Below, in pieces: positions 26,005 through 33,652 of a DNA stretch of 64,000 nucleotides. Both the position numbers and the translations under genes were made by a program. Positions within the stretch are counted from its first letter, which is position 1, and each line of letters opens with the position of its first letter. The notes under the pieces were generated by a model. It saw only the letters and a list, made by a program, of their open reading frames with translations, was not told where the DNA came from and searched no databases. The DNA is from Paraburkholderia sejongensis (GTDB lineage: Bacteria > Pseudomonadota > Gammaproteobacteria > Burkholderiales > Burkholderiaceae), in the NCBI RefSeq assembly GCF_020880815.1, contig NZ_JAJITD010000014.1, positions 120,583-184,582 of the forward strand, written 5' to 3'.

Positions 26005-26070
26005 GTTGTCTCCACCAAAGTTTGCGCGTTTTTTGTTGTCGAATCGCGCTTGCGTGACGTTGTGTTGCGC

Positions 26071-27003
26071 CTAGAAGTTGACCTTGGCCGCCCCTTTCAG
26101 GCCGAGCATTTGCCGCGCTTCGGCCGGCGTCGCGATCTCGAACGAAAGCTCTTCGAGAATGCGGCGGATCTTGCGCACCTGCTGCGCATTGGTTTCGGCT
26201 TTCACGCCTTTCGCGAGATACACGCTGTCTTCGAGACCGACGCGCACGTTGCCGCCCATGATCGCGCCCATCGTCACGAACGCCATTTGATGACGGCCGG
26301 CGCCGAGAATCGAGAAGTGATAGTTCTCGCGGCCGAACAGGCGGTCGGCGGTCGCGCGCATCACGGACATGTTCTCGGGCTCCGCGCCGAGTCCGCCGAG
26401 AATGCCGAATACCGACTGAATGAAGAACGGCGGCTTGATCAATCCTGCGTCGACGAAATGCGCGAGATTGTAAAGGTGGCCGACGTCGTAGCATTCGAAT
26501 TCGAAACGCGTGCCGTATTCGCCGAGTTCCAGCAGGATGTGTTTGATGTCGCGGAAGGTATTGCGAAAGATCGTGTCTTCCATTCCTTCCAGATAGTCCT
26601 TCTCCCAGTCGTAGCGCCACGACGAAATGCGCTGCGCGATCGGATGGATCGAGAAGTTCATCGAGCCCATATTGAGCGAACACATTTCCGGCTTCGCAAT
26701 GCGCGGATACGCGAGGCGCTCGGCGAGCGTCATCCGGGTGCTGCCGCCGGTCGTGATGTTGATCACCGCGTCGGTGGCGGCGACGATCTGCGGGACGAAT
26801 TGCCGGAACACTCCCGGCGACGGCGTGGGCCGGCCGTCGGCCGGGTCGCGCGCGTGCAGATGCAGGATCGCGGCGCCGGCTTCGGCCGCTTCGATCGATT
26901 GCGCGGCGATCTGCGCGGGCGTGAGCGGCAGATGTTCGGACATCGACGGCGTGTGCGTCGCGCCGGTGACGGCGCACGAAATGATGACTTTACGGTTGAG
27001 CAA
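26071..27003 (-). CDS. beta-keto acid cleavage enzyme (BKACE, DUF849)
   Basis: 310 residues. The zinc-binding HLH is in AAILHLHARDP (H48, H50) and the substrate-region glutamate in VGLEDS (about E258). BKACE enzymes use acetyl-CoA to split a beta-keto acid, giving acetoacetate and a new CoA thioester. TTG start at 27003, supported by AGGAGA at 5-nt spacing; there is no nearby ATG. First gene of the minus operon with MFS and SDR genes, divergent from an AraC regulator. In carnitine degraders the same enzyme works with a dehydrogenase and thioesterase; here the SDR suggests a different 3-hydroxy acid. Specificity unknown. Confidence 0.9.
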   Translation of the reverse strand: MLNRKVIISCAVTGATHTPSMSEHLPLTPAQIAAQSIEAAEAGAAILHLHARDPADGRPTPSPGVFRQFVPQIVAATDAVINITTGGSTRMTLAERLAYPRIAKPEMCSLNMGSMNFSIHPIAQRISSWRYDWEKDYLEGMEDTIFRNTFRDIKHILLELGEYGTRFEFECYDVGHLYNLAHFVDAGLIKPPFFIQSVFGILGGLGAEPENMSVMRATADRLFGRENYHFSILGAGRHQMAFVTMGAIMGGNVRVGLEDSVYLAKGVKAETNAQQVRKIRRILEELSFEIATPAEARQMLGLKGAAKVNF

Positions 27004-27025
27004 GCTTGTCTCCTGTCAATCGAAG

Positions 27026-27043
27026 CGAGTACCGAGGTACTCG
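27026..27043. promoter_or_regulatory. 18-bp palindrome in front of the BKACE operon
   Basis: CGAGTACC-GA-GGTACTCG, perfect 8-bp arms with a 2-bp centre, 22 bp ahead of the BKACE start codon. It overlaps the leader of the minus operon, so binding here would block that operon. It is not related to the second palindrome in the same region. Confidence 0.5.
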
Positions 27044-27142
27044 TTCCGGGCTCGTGCAAGTTGATGGCGAGGTGATTGGCGATGACGGTTTGGCCAACGG
27101 ACTCGTCTGTTGTGCTAGCGATACTAGTCAGATACGATTGCG

Positions 27143-27161
27143 CCGGAAAGGTCATTTCCGG
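27143..27161. promoter_or_regulatory. palindrome in front of the araC-type gene
   Basis: CCGGAAA-GGTCA-TTTCCGG, perfect 7-bp arms, 39 bp upstream of the regulator start. Likely a protein site or leader hairpin controlling the AraC-family gene. Confidence 0.45.
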
Positions 27162-27200
27162 ACAGCGCGATGTTGTTGCGGGACATTCTGGGAGGAGGCG

Positions 27201-28226
27201 GTGTCGTCGAAATTGCCGTTGCAGAACGAGCGCATTTACGCGCCGTACAAGATCGCCGCGCTGGTCGAAGTGCTCGGCGAGCAAGGCATCGCGCCGGAGG
27301 ACATCCTGAAGGGCAGCGGTGTGGAGGTCGACAGTATTTACGATGCATCCGCGCTGACGTCGGTCCGGCAGTACGCGGCTGTGTGTCGTAATGCGATTTC
27401 GCTGTCGTGCAGTCCGGCAACGCCGTTTATCGTCGGCTCGCGGCTGCATCTGTCCGCGTATGGGATGTACGGTTATGCGCTGATGTCGTGCCTGTCGCTG
27501 CGCGACTATTTCCGGCTCGGCGTCAAATACCACCGGCTCGCCACGCCGACGCTGACGATCGAATGGACCGAATATGCGGACGAAGGGATCTGGACGTTTC
27601 CCGATGCGTTCACGTCGAGTACTTCGAAAGAATTGAATGAGTTTCTGATCGAACAGCAATTCACGCAGCACGTCACTCATCTTCAGGACGTCGCCGGCAG
27701 AAGCTGTCCGCCGACCAAGGCGTGTTTTTCGTATCCGGCGCCCGAGCATGCGGAGCTTTATCCGCAATACCTCGGTTGCCCGTGCTATTTCGAGCAGCCG
27801 CAGTGCGAGCTGCACTACGACAGCGGCATACTCGAACAGCGGCCGCAACTCGCGCACCGGCTCACTGCGACGCTGTTGCAGGAGACGTGCGACCGGCTGA
27901 TCGGTCAGGCGAAGACATCGGTCGGCGTGTCAGGCGAGGTGTATCAGCTGATGATGCGCACGCCGGGCGAGTTTCCCGATATGGAGTCCGCCGCGGCGAT
28001 GCTGAAGATGACGAGCCGCACGCTGCGGCGGCGGCTCGAAGCGGAGGGCACGTCGTTCGTCGCGATCGTCGACGACGTGCGCTGTTCGCTCGCAACCGAG
28101 TACCTGAAGACGACCCGCATGAGTACCGACGACATCGCGATGCTGCTCGGCTTTAGCGATGGCGCGAATTTCCGGCGCGCGTTGAAGCGGTGGACCGGGA
28201 AGGGGCCGAACGAGTTGCGGGGGTGA
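27201..28226 (+). CDS. AraC-family regulator with N-terminal arabinose-binding-like domain (OruR type)
   Basis: 341 residues from the GTG at 27201 (GGAGGAGG just ahead); the open frame upstream is not protein-like. The N-terminal 200 residues are of the Arabinose_bd type (VLGEQGIAPEDILKGSGV, YGYALMSCLSLRDYFRLGVKYH). The C-terminal double helix-turn-helix runs from about residue 245: FPDMESAAAMLKMTSRTLRRRLEAEG and STDDIAMLLGFSDGANFRRALKRWTGKGP. Divergent from the BKACE operon, which it most likely activates. Confidence 0.9.
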   Translation: MSSKLPLQNERIYAPYKIAALVEVLGEQGIAPEDILKGSGVEVDSIYDASALTSVRQYAAVCRNAISLSCSPATPFIVGSRLHLSAYGMYGYALMSCLSLRDYFRLGVKYHRLATPTLTIEWTEYADEGIWTFPDAFTSSTSKELNEFLIEQQFTQHVTHLQDVAGRSCPPTKACFSYPAPEHAELYPQYLGCPCYFEQPQCELHYDSGILEQRPQLAHRLTATLLQETCDRLIGQAKTSVGVSGEVYQLMMRTPGEFPDMESAAAMLKMTSRTLRRRLEAEGTSFVAIVDDVRCSLATEYLKTTRMSTDDIAMLLGFSDGANFRRALKRWTGKGPNELRG

Positions 28227-28363
28227 CGAAGCGTTTGACGCGCAAAGTCCCTTCGGTGGCGCGCAAGTCCGAATTCGATTCGGTGAATTTGGGACCTGGC
28301 TGAAAGACAGAGCGATCCCTGCCGGTTATGGTCGATGCCCTGACCATAACCGGAGGATGACAG

Positions 28364-28581
28364 ATGTCTTTGCACGGAAAGTTCATAGTCAACAACGAGC
28401 CATTAGCGCCGCTGACGTTTGATTACACCTGGGTCAATCATGTAAAGCGCGGCCAGTTCCGCGCGACTTCATCAAACTCCGGCATTCACTTCTGCATACC
28501 AGCACTATTCCAATTCGTTGTACGGGAATGAACGCATACGGAACGATAGAGGTGATAGCGCATGGCAACACGTGCCCGTAA
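28364..28581 (+). pseudogene. remnant of a Tlde1/DUF2778-type effector, catalytic core deleted
   Basis: A strong ribosome-binding site (GGAGGA, 28352-28357) and ATG 28364 begin MSLHGKFIVNNEPLAPLTF, the family N terminus. This is joined directly to DYTWVNHVKRGQFR (to 28462), which normally lies some 80 residues later. From 28465 the frame changes and reads DFIKLRHSLLHTSTIP and on to AYGTIEV and a terminal NTCP with TAA at 28579-28581, the normal family C terminus. The His and Cys catalytic block that should lie between the second and third pieces is absent. So two internal deletions, one out of frame, removed the enzyme while both gene ends stayed. As it stands translation stops after 55 codons (28529). 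The downstream membrane gene overlaps the old C terminus by 20 bp. Block order is from recalled family members. Confidence 0.7.
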
Positions 28582-29026
28582 GCAATTCAAGGCATTCCTG
28601 TTTCTCGGCCTGTTTTATCTTGCCGGACGGTATGTGCATGCCTACCCGTTGGAGATGCCTGAAATATTGTGGGAGCTTGCGCTCCGGCTCGACTCTGACC
28701 CAGAGGAGTTGTATGCATTGGTTTTCGCTACGCTCGATCTGGTTATTTCGCTTCTTGTCTGGTCCTATCTAACGCGTCGATTGCGGTTGCGTGACCCGGA
28801 CGACTGGTATTTCATCGTTGTATTGATCTTCCAGACCCTCGTCGGGGTGTTCGTCTGGTCGGTGGTGGCGAGTTGGCTCGGCCTCGACCATGCCAATAAC
28901 CTGCATTTCGGTATTTTTCTGGCTATTTACACCTTCATCGCCGTTTCCGCAATCCGGCGCTTTGCATCACGCAAGCCGAGCGGCGCGACTATTCCGGTCT
29001 CCGGCGGCGACCGTCAAATCCCCTAA
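28562..29026 (+). CDS. four-helix membrane protein, orphan immunity partner candidate
   Basis: 154 residues starting inside the last codons of the dead effector gene. Four hydrophobic segments: AFLFLGLFYLAGRYV, FATLDLVISLLVWSYL, FIVVLIFQTLVGVFVWSVV and FGIFLAIYTFIAVSAI. Acidic loop LRLDSDPEELYA lies between the first two. No family recognised. Like the protein encoded at 19891-20190 it is a small membrane protein overlapping the 3' end of a Tlde1-like gene. Its reading frame is intact although the toxin is destroyed, as expected if protection against kin still pays (inference). Confidence 0.65.
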   Translation: MATRARKQFKAFLFLGLFYLAGRYVHAYPLEMPEILWELALRLDSDPEELYALVFATLDLVISLLVWSYLTRRLRLRDPDDWYFIVVLIFQTLVGVFVWSVVASWLGLDHANNLHFGIFLAIYTFIAVSAIRRFASRKPSGATIPVSGGDRQIP

Positions 29027-29059
29027 CAACCGGCTCGAAATACCGCTCGATACGAATCC

Positions 29060-29767
29060 CTAAGCAGTCCGCTGACTACCGGCAATCACCCGTTCCAGCG
29101 ACAGCTTCAGATGACGCAGCATCGCCGCCTGCGCCTGAATCGGATCGTGCGCTTCGAGCGCTTCCAGAATCACGCGATGCTCGTCGGGCACCGCCCCCCA
29201 CGTCGTTTCGTTCTCGAAGTGGCCGCGCAGCTTTTCCGACAGCGGGCTATGGCGCGCATCGAATAACGAGCTGACGGTTCTCACCAGTACTTCGTTGCCC
29301 GACATCTGCGCGATCGCGAGATGGAACGCGCGGTCGGCCGAAACCGGAATTCTGCCGGCCGCCACTTCGCGCTCCATCTCCTGAAAGATCGCGCGCAGCG
29401 TTTTCAGGTCCTTCGGTTTGCACAGCGGCGCGACGTTCGCAACGATCGCGCCTTCGATCACGCAGCGCGCGCCCATGATGTCGAGCAGGCTGTCGCCGAG
29501 TTCGGCTCGCGCCGTCGCGCCGTTTTGCGCGGGCGGCGTCGCGCACAGATAGACGCCGGAACCCATGCGGATTTCGACCAGCCCTTCCAGTTCGAGCGCG
29601 ACCAAGGCCTCGCGCACCGACGGCCGCGATACGCCGAGCGTTTCCGCGAGCGCGCGCTCGGGCGGTAGGCGGCCGTGCGGCGCGAACTCCGGCTGCGCGA
29701 TCAGCTCGCGCAGTTTGTCGGCGATCTGAAGGTAAAGACGACGAGTGTCGGCAGGTTTGACGGTCAC
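29060..29767 (-). CDS. GntR-family (FadR/FCD) regulator of the sugar-acid operon
   Basis: 235 residues. Winged helix at about 12-75: LYLQIADKLRELIAQPEFAPHGRLPPERALAETLGVSRPSVREAL. FCD ligand domain follows with metal-binding histidines in FHLAIAQMSGN and DEHRVILEALEAHD. GTG start at 29767 with AGGAAA 6 nt ahead. Divergent from the sugar-acid operon starting at 30058. Two matching 14-bp inverted sites lie between them and should be its operators; the ligand is probably a hexuronate or aldonate intermediate. Confidence 0.9.
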   Translation of the reverse strand: MTVKPADTRRLYLQIADKLRELIAQPEFAPHGRLPPERALAETLGVSRPSVREALVALELEGLVEIRMGSGVYLCATPPAQNGATARAELGDSLLDIMGARCVIEGAIVANVAPLCKPKDLKTLRAIFQEMEREVAAGRIPVSADRAFHLAIAQMSGNEVLVRTVSSLFDARHSPLSEKLRGHFENETTWGAVPDEHRVILEALEAHDPIQAQAAMLRHLKLSLERVIAGSQRTA

Positions 29768-29991
29768 GAAATGTTTCCTGGCGCAGGGGCTTGAGCAAGC
29801 CCGTTGAGCGGGCCAATTCGACCGGCCGTCAACAGGCGGCCAACAGGCCGATCAGACGGCCTCATCACACGAGCCCGATTGACGAGCTTAGTCAGACGAG
29901 CCCGAAGGCGAGCGCCGATTGTAGATCGAAGCGCCCGCCGCGCAAACCGGCGCCGTGCGCGCGTCTCGGGGTTTCCCCGGGTTCGGATAAA

Positions 29992-30005
29992 TTGGCTTGA
30001 CCAGT
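29992..30005. promoter_or_regulatory. GntR operator copy 1
   Basis: TTGGCTTGACCAGT. Matches the reverse complement of the site at 30031-30044 in 12 of 14 positions; each contains TGG-N5-CCA, typical of FadR-type regulators. Centre-to-centre distance is 39 bp. Confidence 0.55.
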
Positions 30006-30030
30006 ATCGCATGCAACGTTATTTTTGCAA

Positions 30031-30044
30031 ACTGGTAAGGCCAA
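30031..30044. promoter_or_regulatory. GntR operator copy 2
   Basis: ACTGGTAAGGCCAA, inverted partner of the site at 29992-30005, only 13 bp before the dehydrogenase start codon, where a bound repressor would block transcription of the sugar-acid operon. Confidence 0.55.
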
Positions 30045-30057
30045 TACGATCATCCCG

Positions 30058-31080
30058 ATGAAGACAGTCATTTGCGAACAGCCAGGCCAGCTTGCGCTGA
30101 CCGAACAACCGGTGCCGCAAGCCGGCCCCGACGACGTTCTGATACGGATCCGCCGGGTCGGCATCTGCGGCACCGACTTTCATATCTTCACCGGCAAGCA
30201 GCCGTATCTGTCGTACCCGCGCGTGATGGGTCACGAACTGGCCGGCATCGTCGAAGCGGCGCCGGCCGGCGCGCGCGTCGAACGCGGCGATCAGGTGTAC
30301 GTGATGCCATATCTGTCGTGCGGGCACTGCGTCGCGTGCCGCGCGGGCAAGGGCAATTGCTGCGTGAACATCCGCGTGCTCGGCGTGCATGCCGACGGCG
30401 GCATGACCGAGTACCTCGCGGTGCCGCAGGCCTTCGTGTTCAAAGCCGACGGCGTCACGCTCGACGAAGCCGCGATGCTCGAATTTCTCGCGATCGGCGC
30501 CCATGCGGTTGCGCGCGCGGACGTGCAGGCGGGGCAGCGTGTGCTGGTGGTCGGCGCCGGGCCGATCGGGATGGCGGTGACGATCTTCGCGAAGCTGCGG
30601 GGCGCCGAGGTCAGCGTGCTCGATGGCCGCGCGGACCGTCTGGCGGTGTGCGCGGACGCGTTGCGCGCCGATCACACGGTGCAGCTCGACACCAGCGAGG
30701 CCGCGACCGATGTCGCCGCGCTCGCCGCGCTGACCGACAACGAATTCTTCGACGCGGTGTTCGACGCGACCGGCAACATCAAGGCGATGGAGCGTGGCTT
30801 GCAGTTCGTCGCGCACGGCGGCAAGTATGTGCTGGTGTCGATCGTCAGCGAGCGGATTTCGTTTGCCGATCCCGAGTTTCACAAGCGCGAGACGACGCTG
30901 CTCGCGAGCCGCAACGCGACCGTCGCCGACTTCGAAACGGTGCTCGCCGCGATGCGCGCGAAGCAGATTCCGACCGCCGCGCTCAATACGCATGTCGTCG
31001 AACTCGCCGATCTGCCGGACCAATTCCCGCGCCTGTTGAAACCGGAGGCCGGCGTGATCAAGGCGCTGGTCGCGTGTTGA
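30058..31080 (+). CDS. zinc-dependent alcohol dehydrogenase (sugar-acid/polyol type)
   Basis: 340 residues of the MDR superfamily. Catalytic zinc site in CGTDFH and GHELAG; structural zinc cysteines in CGHCVACRAGKGNCC; Rossmann motif VVGAGPIGM. Relatives oxidise L-galactonate, L-gulonate, galactitol-type or threonine-like substrates with NAD. I start at the ATG at 30058, the conserved MKTVIC N terminus. First gene of a plus operon of six, under the divergent GntR regulator. Exact substrate unknown. Confidence 0.88.
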   Translation: MKTVICEQPGQLALTEQPVPQAGPDDVLIRIRRVGICGTDFHIFTGKQPYLSYPRVMGHELAGIVEAAPAGARVERGDQVYVMPYLSCGHCVACRAGKGNCCVNIRVLGVHADGGMTEYLAVPQAFVFKADGVTLDEAAMLEFLAIGAHAVARADVQAGQRVLVVGAGPIGMAVTIFAKLRGAEVSVLDGRADRLAVCADALRADHTVQLDTSEAATDVAALAALTDNEFFDAVFDATGNIKAMERGLQFVAHGGKYVLVSIVSERISFADPEFHKRETTLLASRNATVADFETVLAAMRAKQIPTAALNTHVVELADLPDQFPRLLKPEAGVIKALVAC

Positions 31081-31097
31081 GCCCAAGGCCCAAAACG

Positions 31098-32231
31098 ATG
31101 AGTAATCCGATCCTTCAATTCGGCACGAGCCGTTTTTTGCAGGCGCACGCGGATCTGTTCGTGTCGGAGGCGCTCGATGAGGGCCGCGCCCTCGGCCACG
31201 TCACAGTCGTGCAAACCACCGCGAATCCGGACAGTCTCGCGCGGATCGACGCGTTGCGCGCGCGGCGCGAGTACGACGTGCGGATTCGTGGCGTGCGTCA
31301 TGGGGCTGTGATCGACACGACGACCCGTTGCCACGCGATCAATGAAGCATTGAACGCGAACACGGACTGGCCGGCGGTAGTCGAGCGCTTCGCCAACGAT
31401 GCACGTGTGGTGATCTCGAACACCGGCGATCGCGGCTACGAAGGTTTCGCTGAAGACACCGCCGAACTGCTGCGCAACGCGTCGAGCGTGCCGCGCGGGT
31501 TCGTCGCGAAGCTGGTGGTGCTGCTGCACGCGCGCTTCCATGCGGGCGCCGCGCCGCTGACGCTGCTGCCGTGCGAACTGGTGTCGCATAACGGCGATAC
31601 GTTGCGCGGCCTCGTCGCGGACCTCGCACGCGCGTGGGGCGCGGAGCCCGAATTGATCCGCTATATCGAGCACGGTTGCGTGTGGGTCAATTCGCTGGTC
31701 GACCGGATCGTGTCGGAGCCGATCGTGCCGGTCGGCGCGGTGGCTGAACCGTACGCACTGTGGGCGATCGAGCGACGCGCGGAGATGGTGCTGCCGTGCG
31801 AGCACGCGGCGATCATCGTCACCGACGACCTGCCGCATTACGAACGCCTGAAGCTGCTGTTGCTCAATCTCGGCCACACGTGGCTCGCCGAGCGCTGGCA
31901 GGTCGACGCGCGCGATCCGCACGAAAACACGCTGCATGCGATGCGCGATCCGGCGTTGCGAGCCGATCTTGAATCTCTGTGGCGCGATGAGGTATTGCCG
32001 ATATTCGACGCGCTCGGCCAAGGCAGCGACGCGCGTGCCTATCTCGACGAGGTGCGCGAGCGCTTCGAAAACCCGTTCCTCGACCACCGTCTCGCCGACA
32101 TCGCGCGTAATCACGAACAGAAGAAACTGCGCCGCTTCGGACCGGTGATCGAACTTGCGCGCGAGCTCGGCGTGCGAGTCGAGCAGCCGCGCCTGCGCGC
32201 GGCGCTGGGGGCGTCGCCCGCCAGCAGCTGA
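31098..32231 (+). CDS. tagaturonate/fructuronate reductase-like mannitol dehydrogenase family protein
   Basis: 377 residues. N-terminal Rossmann part begins ILQFGTSRFLQAHADLFV, the UxaB-type start; NTGDRGYEG and LPCELVSHNGDTLR follow. The C-terminal helical domain contains the family catalytic block WVNSLVDRIV and CEHAAIIVTDDL. Such enzymes interconvert tagaturonate/altronate or fructuronate/mannonate with NADH. It is shorter than E. coli UxaB (about 480) but normal for the proteobacterial variant. It lies 17 bp behind the zinc dehydrogenase gene; the altronate dehydratase-like gene downstream would use its product. Confidence 0.85.
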   Translation: MSNPILQFGTSRFLQAHADLFVSEALDEGRALGHVTVVQTTANPDSLARIDALRARREYDVRIRGVRHGAVIDTTTRCHAINEALNANTDWPAVVERFANDARVVISNTGDRGYEGFAEDTAELLRNASSVPRGFVAKLVVLLHARFHAGAAPLTLLPCELVSHNGDTLRGLVADLARAWGAEPELIRYIEHGCVWVNSLVDRIVSEPIVPVGAVAEPYALWAIERRAEMVLPCEHAAIIVTDDLPHYERLKLLLLNLGHTWLAERWQVDARDPHENTLHAMRDPALRADLESLWRDEVLPIFDALGQGSDARAYLDEVRERFENPFLDHRLADIARNHEQKKLRRFGPVIELARELGVRVEQPRLRAALGASPASS

Positions 32232-32302
32232 CGCCGCACCGCGCCGCATTCCGACATACCTGAAAACCCCAACCCGGCCCCGAGCCAGGAGGAGACAGTT
32301 TG

Positions 32303-33589
32303 ATGAAAAAAATGCGTTGGGTCGTGATTTTTCTGTGCTTTCTGGCCATCGCGGTGAACTACATCGACCGTGCGAATCTCGCGGTTGCCGCGCCCGAGAT
32401 CGAAAAAGCGCTCGGCATCGGTCCCGCCGAAATGGGCTTTATTTTGAGCGGCTTTTTCTGGACCTATGCGTTGATGCAGATGCCGTTCGGCTGGTTCGTC
32501 GATCGGGTCGGCGCGCGCATCGCGCTGCCGCTCGCGGTCGGCTGGTGGTCGGTGTTCACGGCGGCCACCGCGGTGACCACCAGTGTGGCCGGGATGTTCG
32601 GCTGCCGGCTGCTGCTCGGCGTCGGCGAGGCGGGCGCGTATCCGTCGTGCACCAAGCTCGTCAGCCAGTGGTTCCAGCCGCGCGAGCGTGCGATCGCGAC
32701 CAGTATCTTCGATAGCGGCTCGCGGGTCGGCTCCGCGCTGTCGATCCCGGTCGTCGCGCTGATCATCGGCACGCTCGGCTGGAAAGCGGCCTTCATTCTG
32801 ACCGGCGCGCTGGGCGCGGTGTGGATCGTCGGCTGGTTCGTGATCTATCGCAATCCTACACATGACGCGCTCGGCGCCGCGCCGGACGCCACACCCGCGC
32901 AGTCCGCCGGCGTCGATCAGGAACAGGTCACGTGGGCGTCGCTGTTTCGTCACCGCACGCTGTGGGGGATGATGCTCGGCTTCTTCTGCCTGAACTTCGT
33001 GATCTATTTCTTCATCACGTGGTTTCCGAGCTACCTCGTGCAGACCCGCGGCTTTTCGCTGAAATCGCTCGGCACGCTCGGGATGATTCCGGCGCTGATC
33101 GCCATTCCCGGCGGTTGGCTCGGCGGCTATGTGTCGGACACGCTGTTCCGGCGCGGCTGGAGCCTGACCGCCGCGCGCAAGACCTGCATGGTCGGCGGGA
33201 TGCTGTTGTCGTCGGTGATCACGCTGTCGGCATTTACCGAGAACACCTATCTGATGCTCGCGTTCTTCGGCATCGCGTACGGCAGCCTCGCGTTCGCCGC
33301 CGCGAGCATCTGGTCGCTGCCGTGCGATGTCGCGCCGACACCGCGTCACGTCGCATCGATCGGCGGAATCCAGAACTTCGCGTCGAACCTGGCCGGGATC
33401 GTGATCACGACCTTTACCGGCGTGATGGTCGCGATGACCAAGGGCTCGTTCACGATTCCGCTGGTCGTCGCGGGCGGTTTTTGTTTTCTCGGCGCGTTCA
33501 GCTATCTTGTGATCGTAGGCCGCATCGAACCGCTGTCGCTCGAGCCGGCCCGGCGCGCCGAACCCGAAGGCGCGCGCTCGGCGATCTGA
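32303..33589 (+). CDS. MFS transporter, hexuronate/sugar-acid type (ACS family)
   Basis: 428 residues from the ATG at 32303, with AGGAGGAGA ahead. Helix 1 carries NYIDRANLAVAAPEI, the loop 2-3 GWFVDRVGARIALPLAVGWWS, and helix 4-5 RLLLGVGEAGAYPSCTKLVSQWF, all typical of ExuT/GudP-like carriers. It lies inside the sugar-acid operon and presumably imports its substrate. Related in family to the carrier encoded at 24658-26004 but from a different branch. Confidence 0.92.
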   Translation: MKKMRWVVIFLCFLAIAVNYIDRANLAVAAPEIEKALGIGPAEMGFILSGFFWTYALMQMPFGWFVDRVGARIALPLAVGWWSVFTAATAVTTSVAGMFGCRLLLGVGEAGAYPSCTKLVSQWFQPRERAIATSIFDSGSRVGSALSIPVVALIIGTLGWKAAFILTGALGAVWIVGWFVIYRNPTHDALGAAPDATPAQSAGVDQEQVTWASLFRHRTLWGMMLGFFCLNFVIYFFITWFPSYLVQTRGFSLKSLGTLGMIPALIAIPGGWLGGYVSDTLFRRGWSLTAARKTCMVGGMLLSSVITLSAFTENTYLMLAFFGIAYGSLAFAAASIWSLPCDVAPTPRHVASIGGIQNFASNLAGIVITTFTGVMVAMTKGSFTIPLVVAGGFCFLGAFSYLVIVGRIEPLSLEPARRAEPEGARSAI

Positions 33590-33652
33590 CGCGTTGCACT
33601 TTCACGTATCGGCCCATTACGTATCCGACTCATTTCGCTTTCGAGGCTTTTC

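Noticed and set aside
24718..27075. 785-codon plus-strand open frame
   Set aside because: Antisense to the MFS and BKACE genes; no ribosome-binding site and no recognisable protein character.
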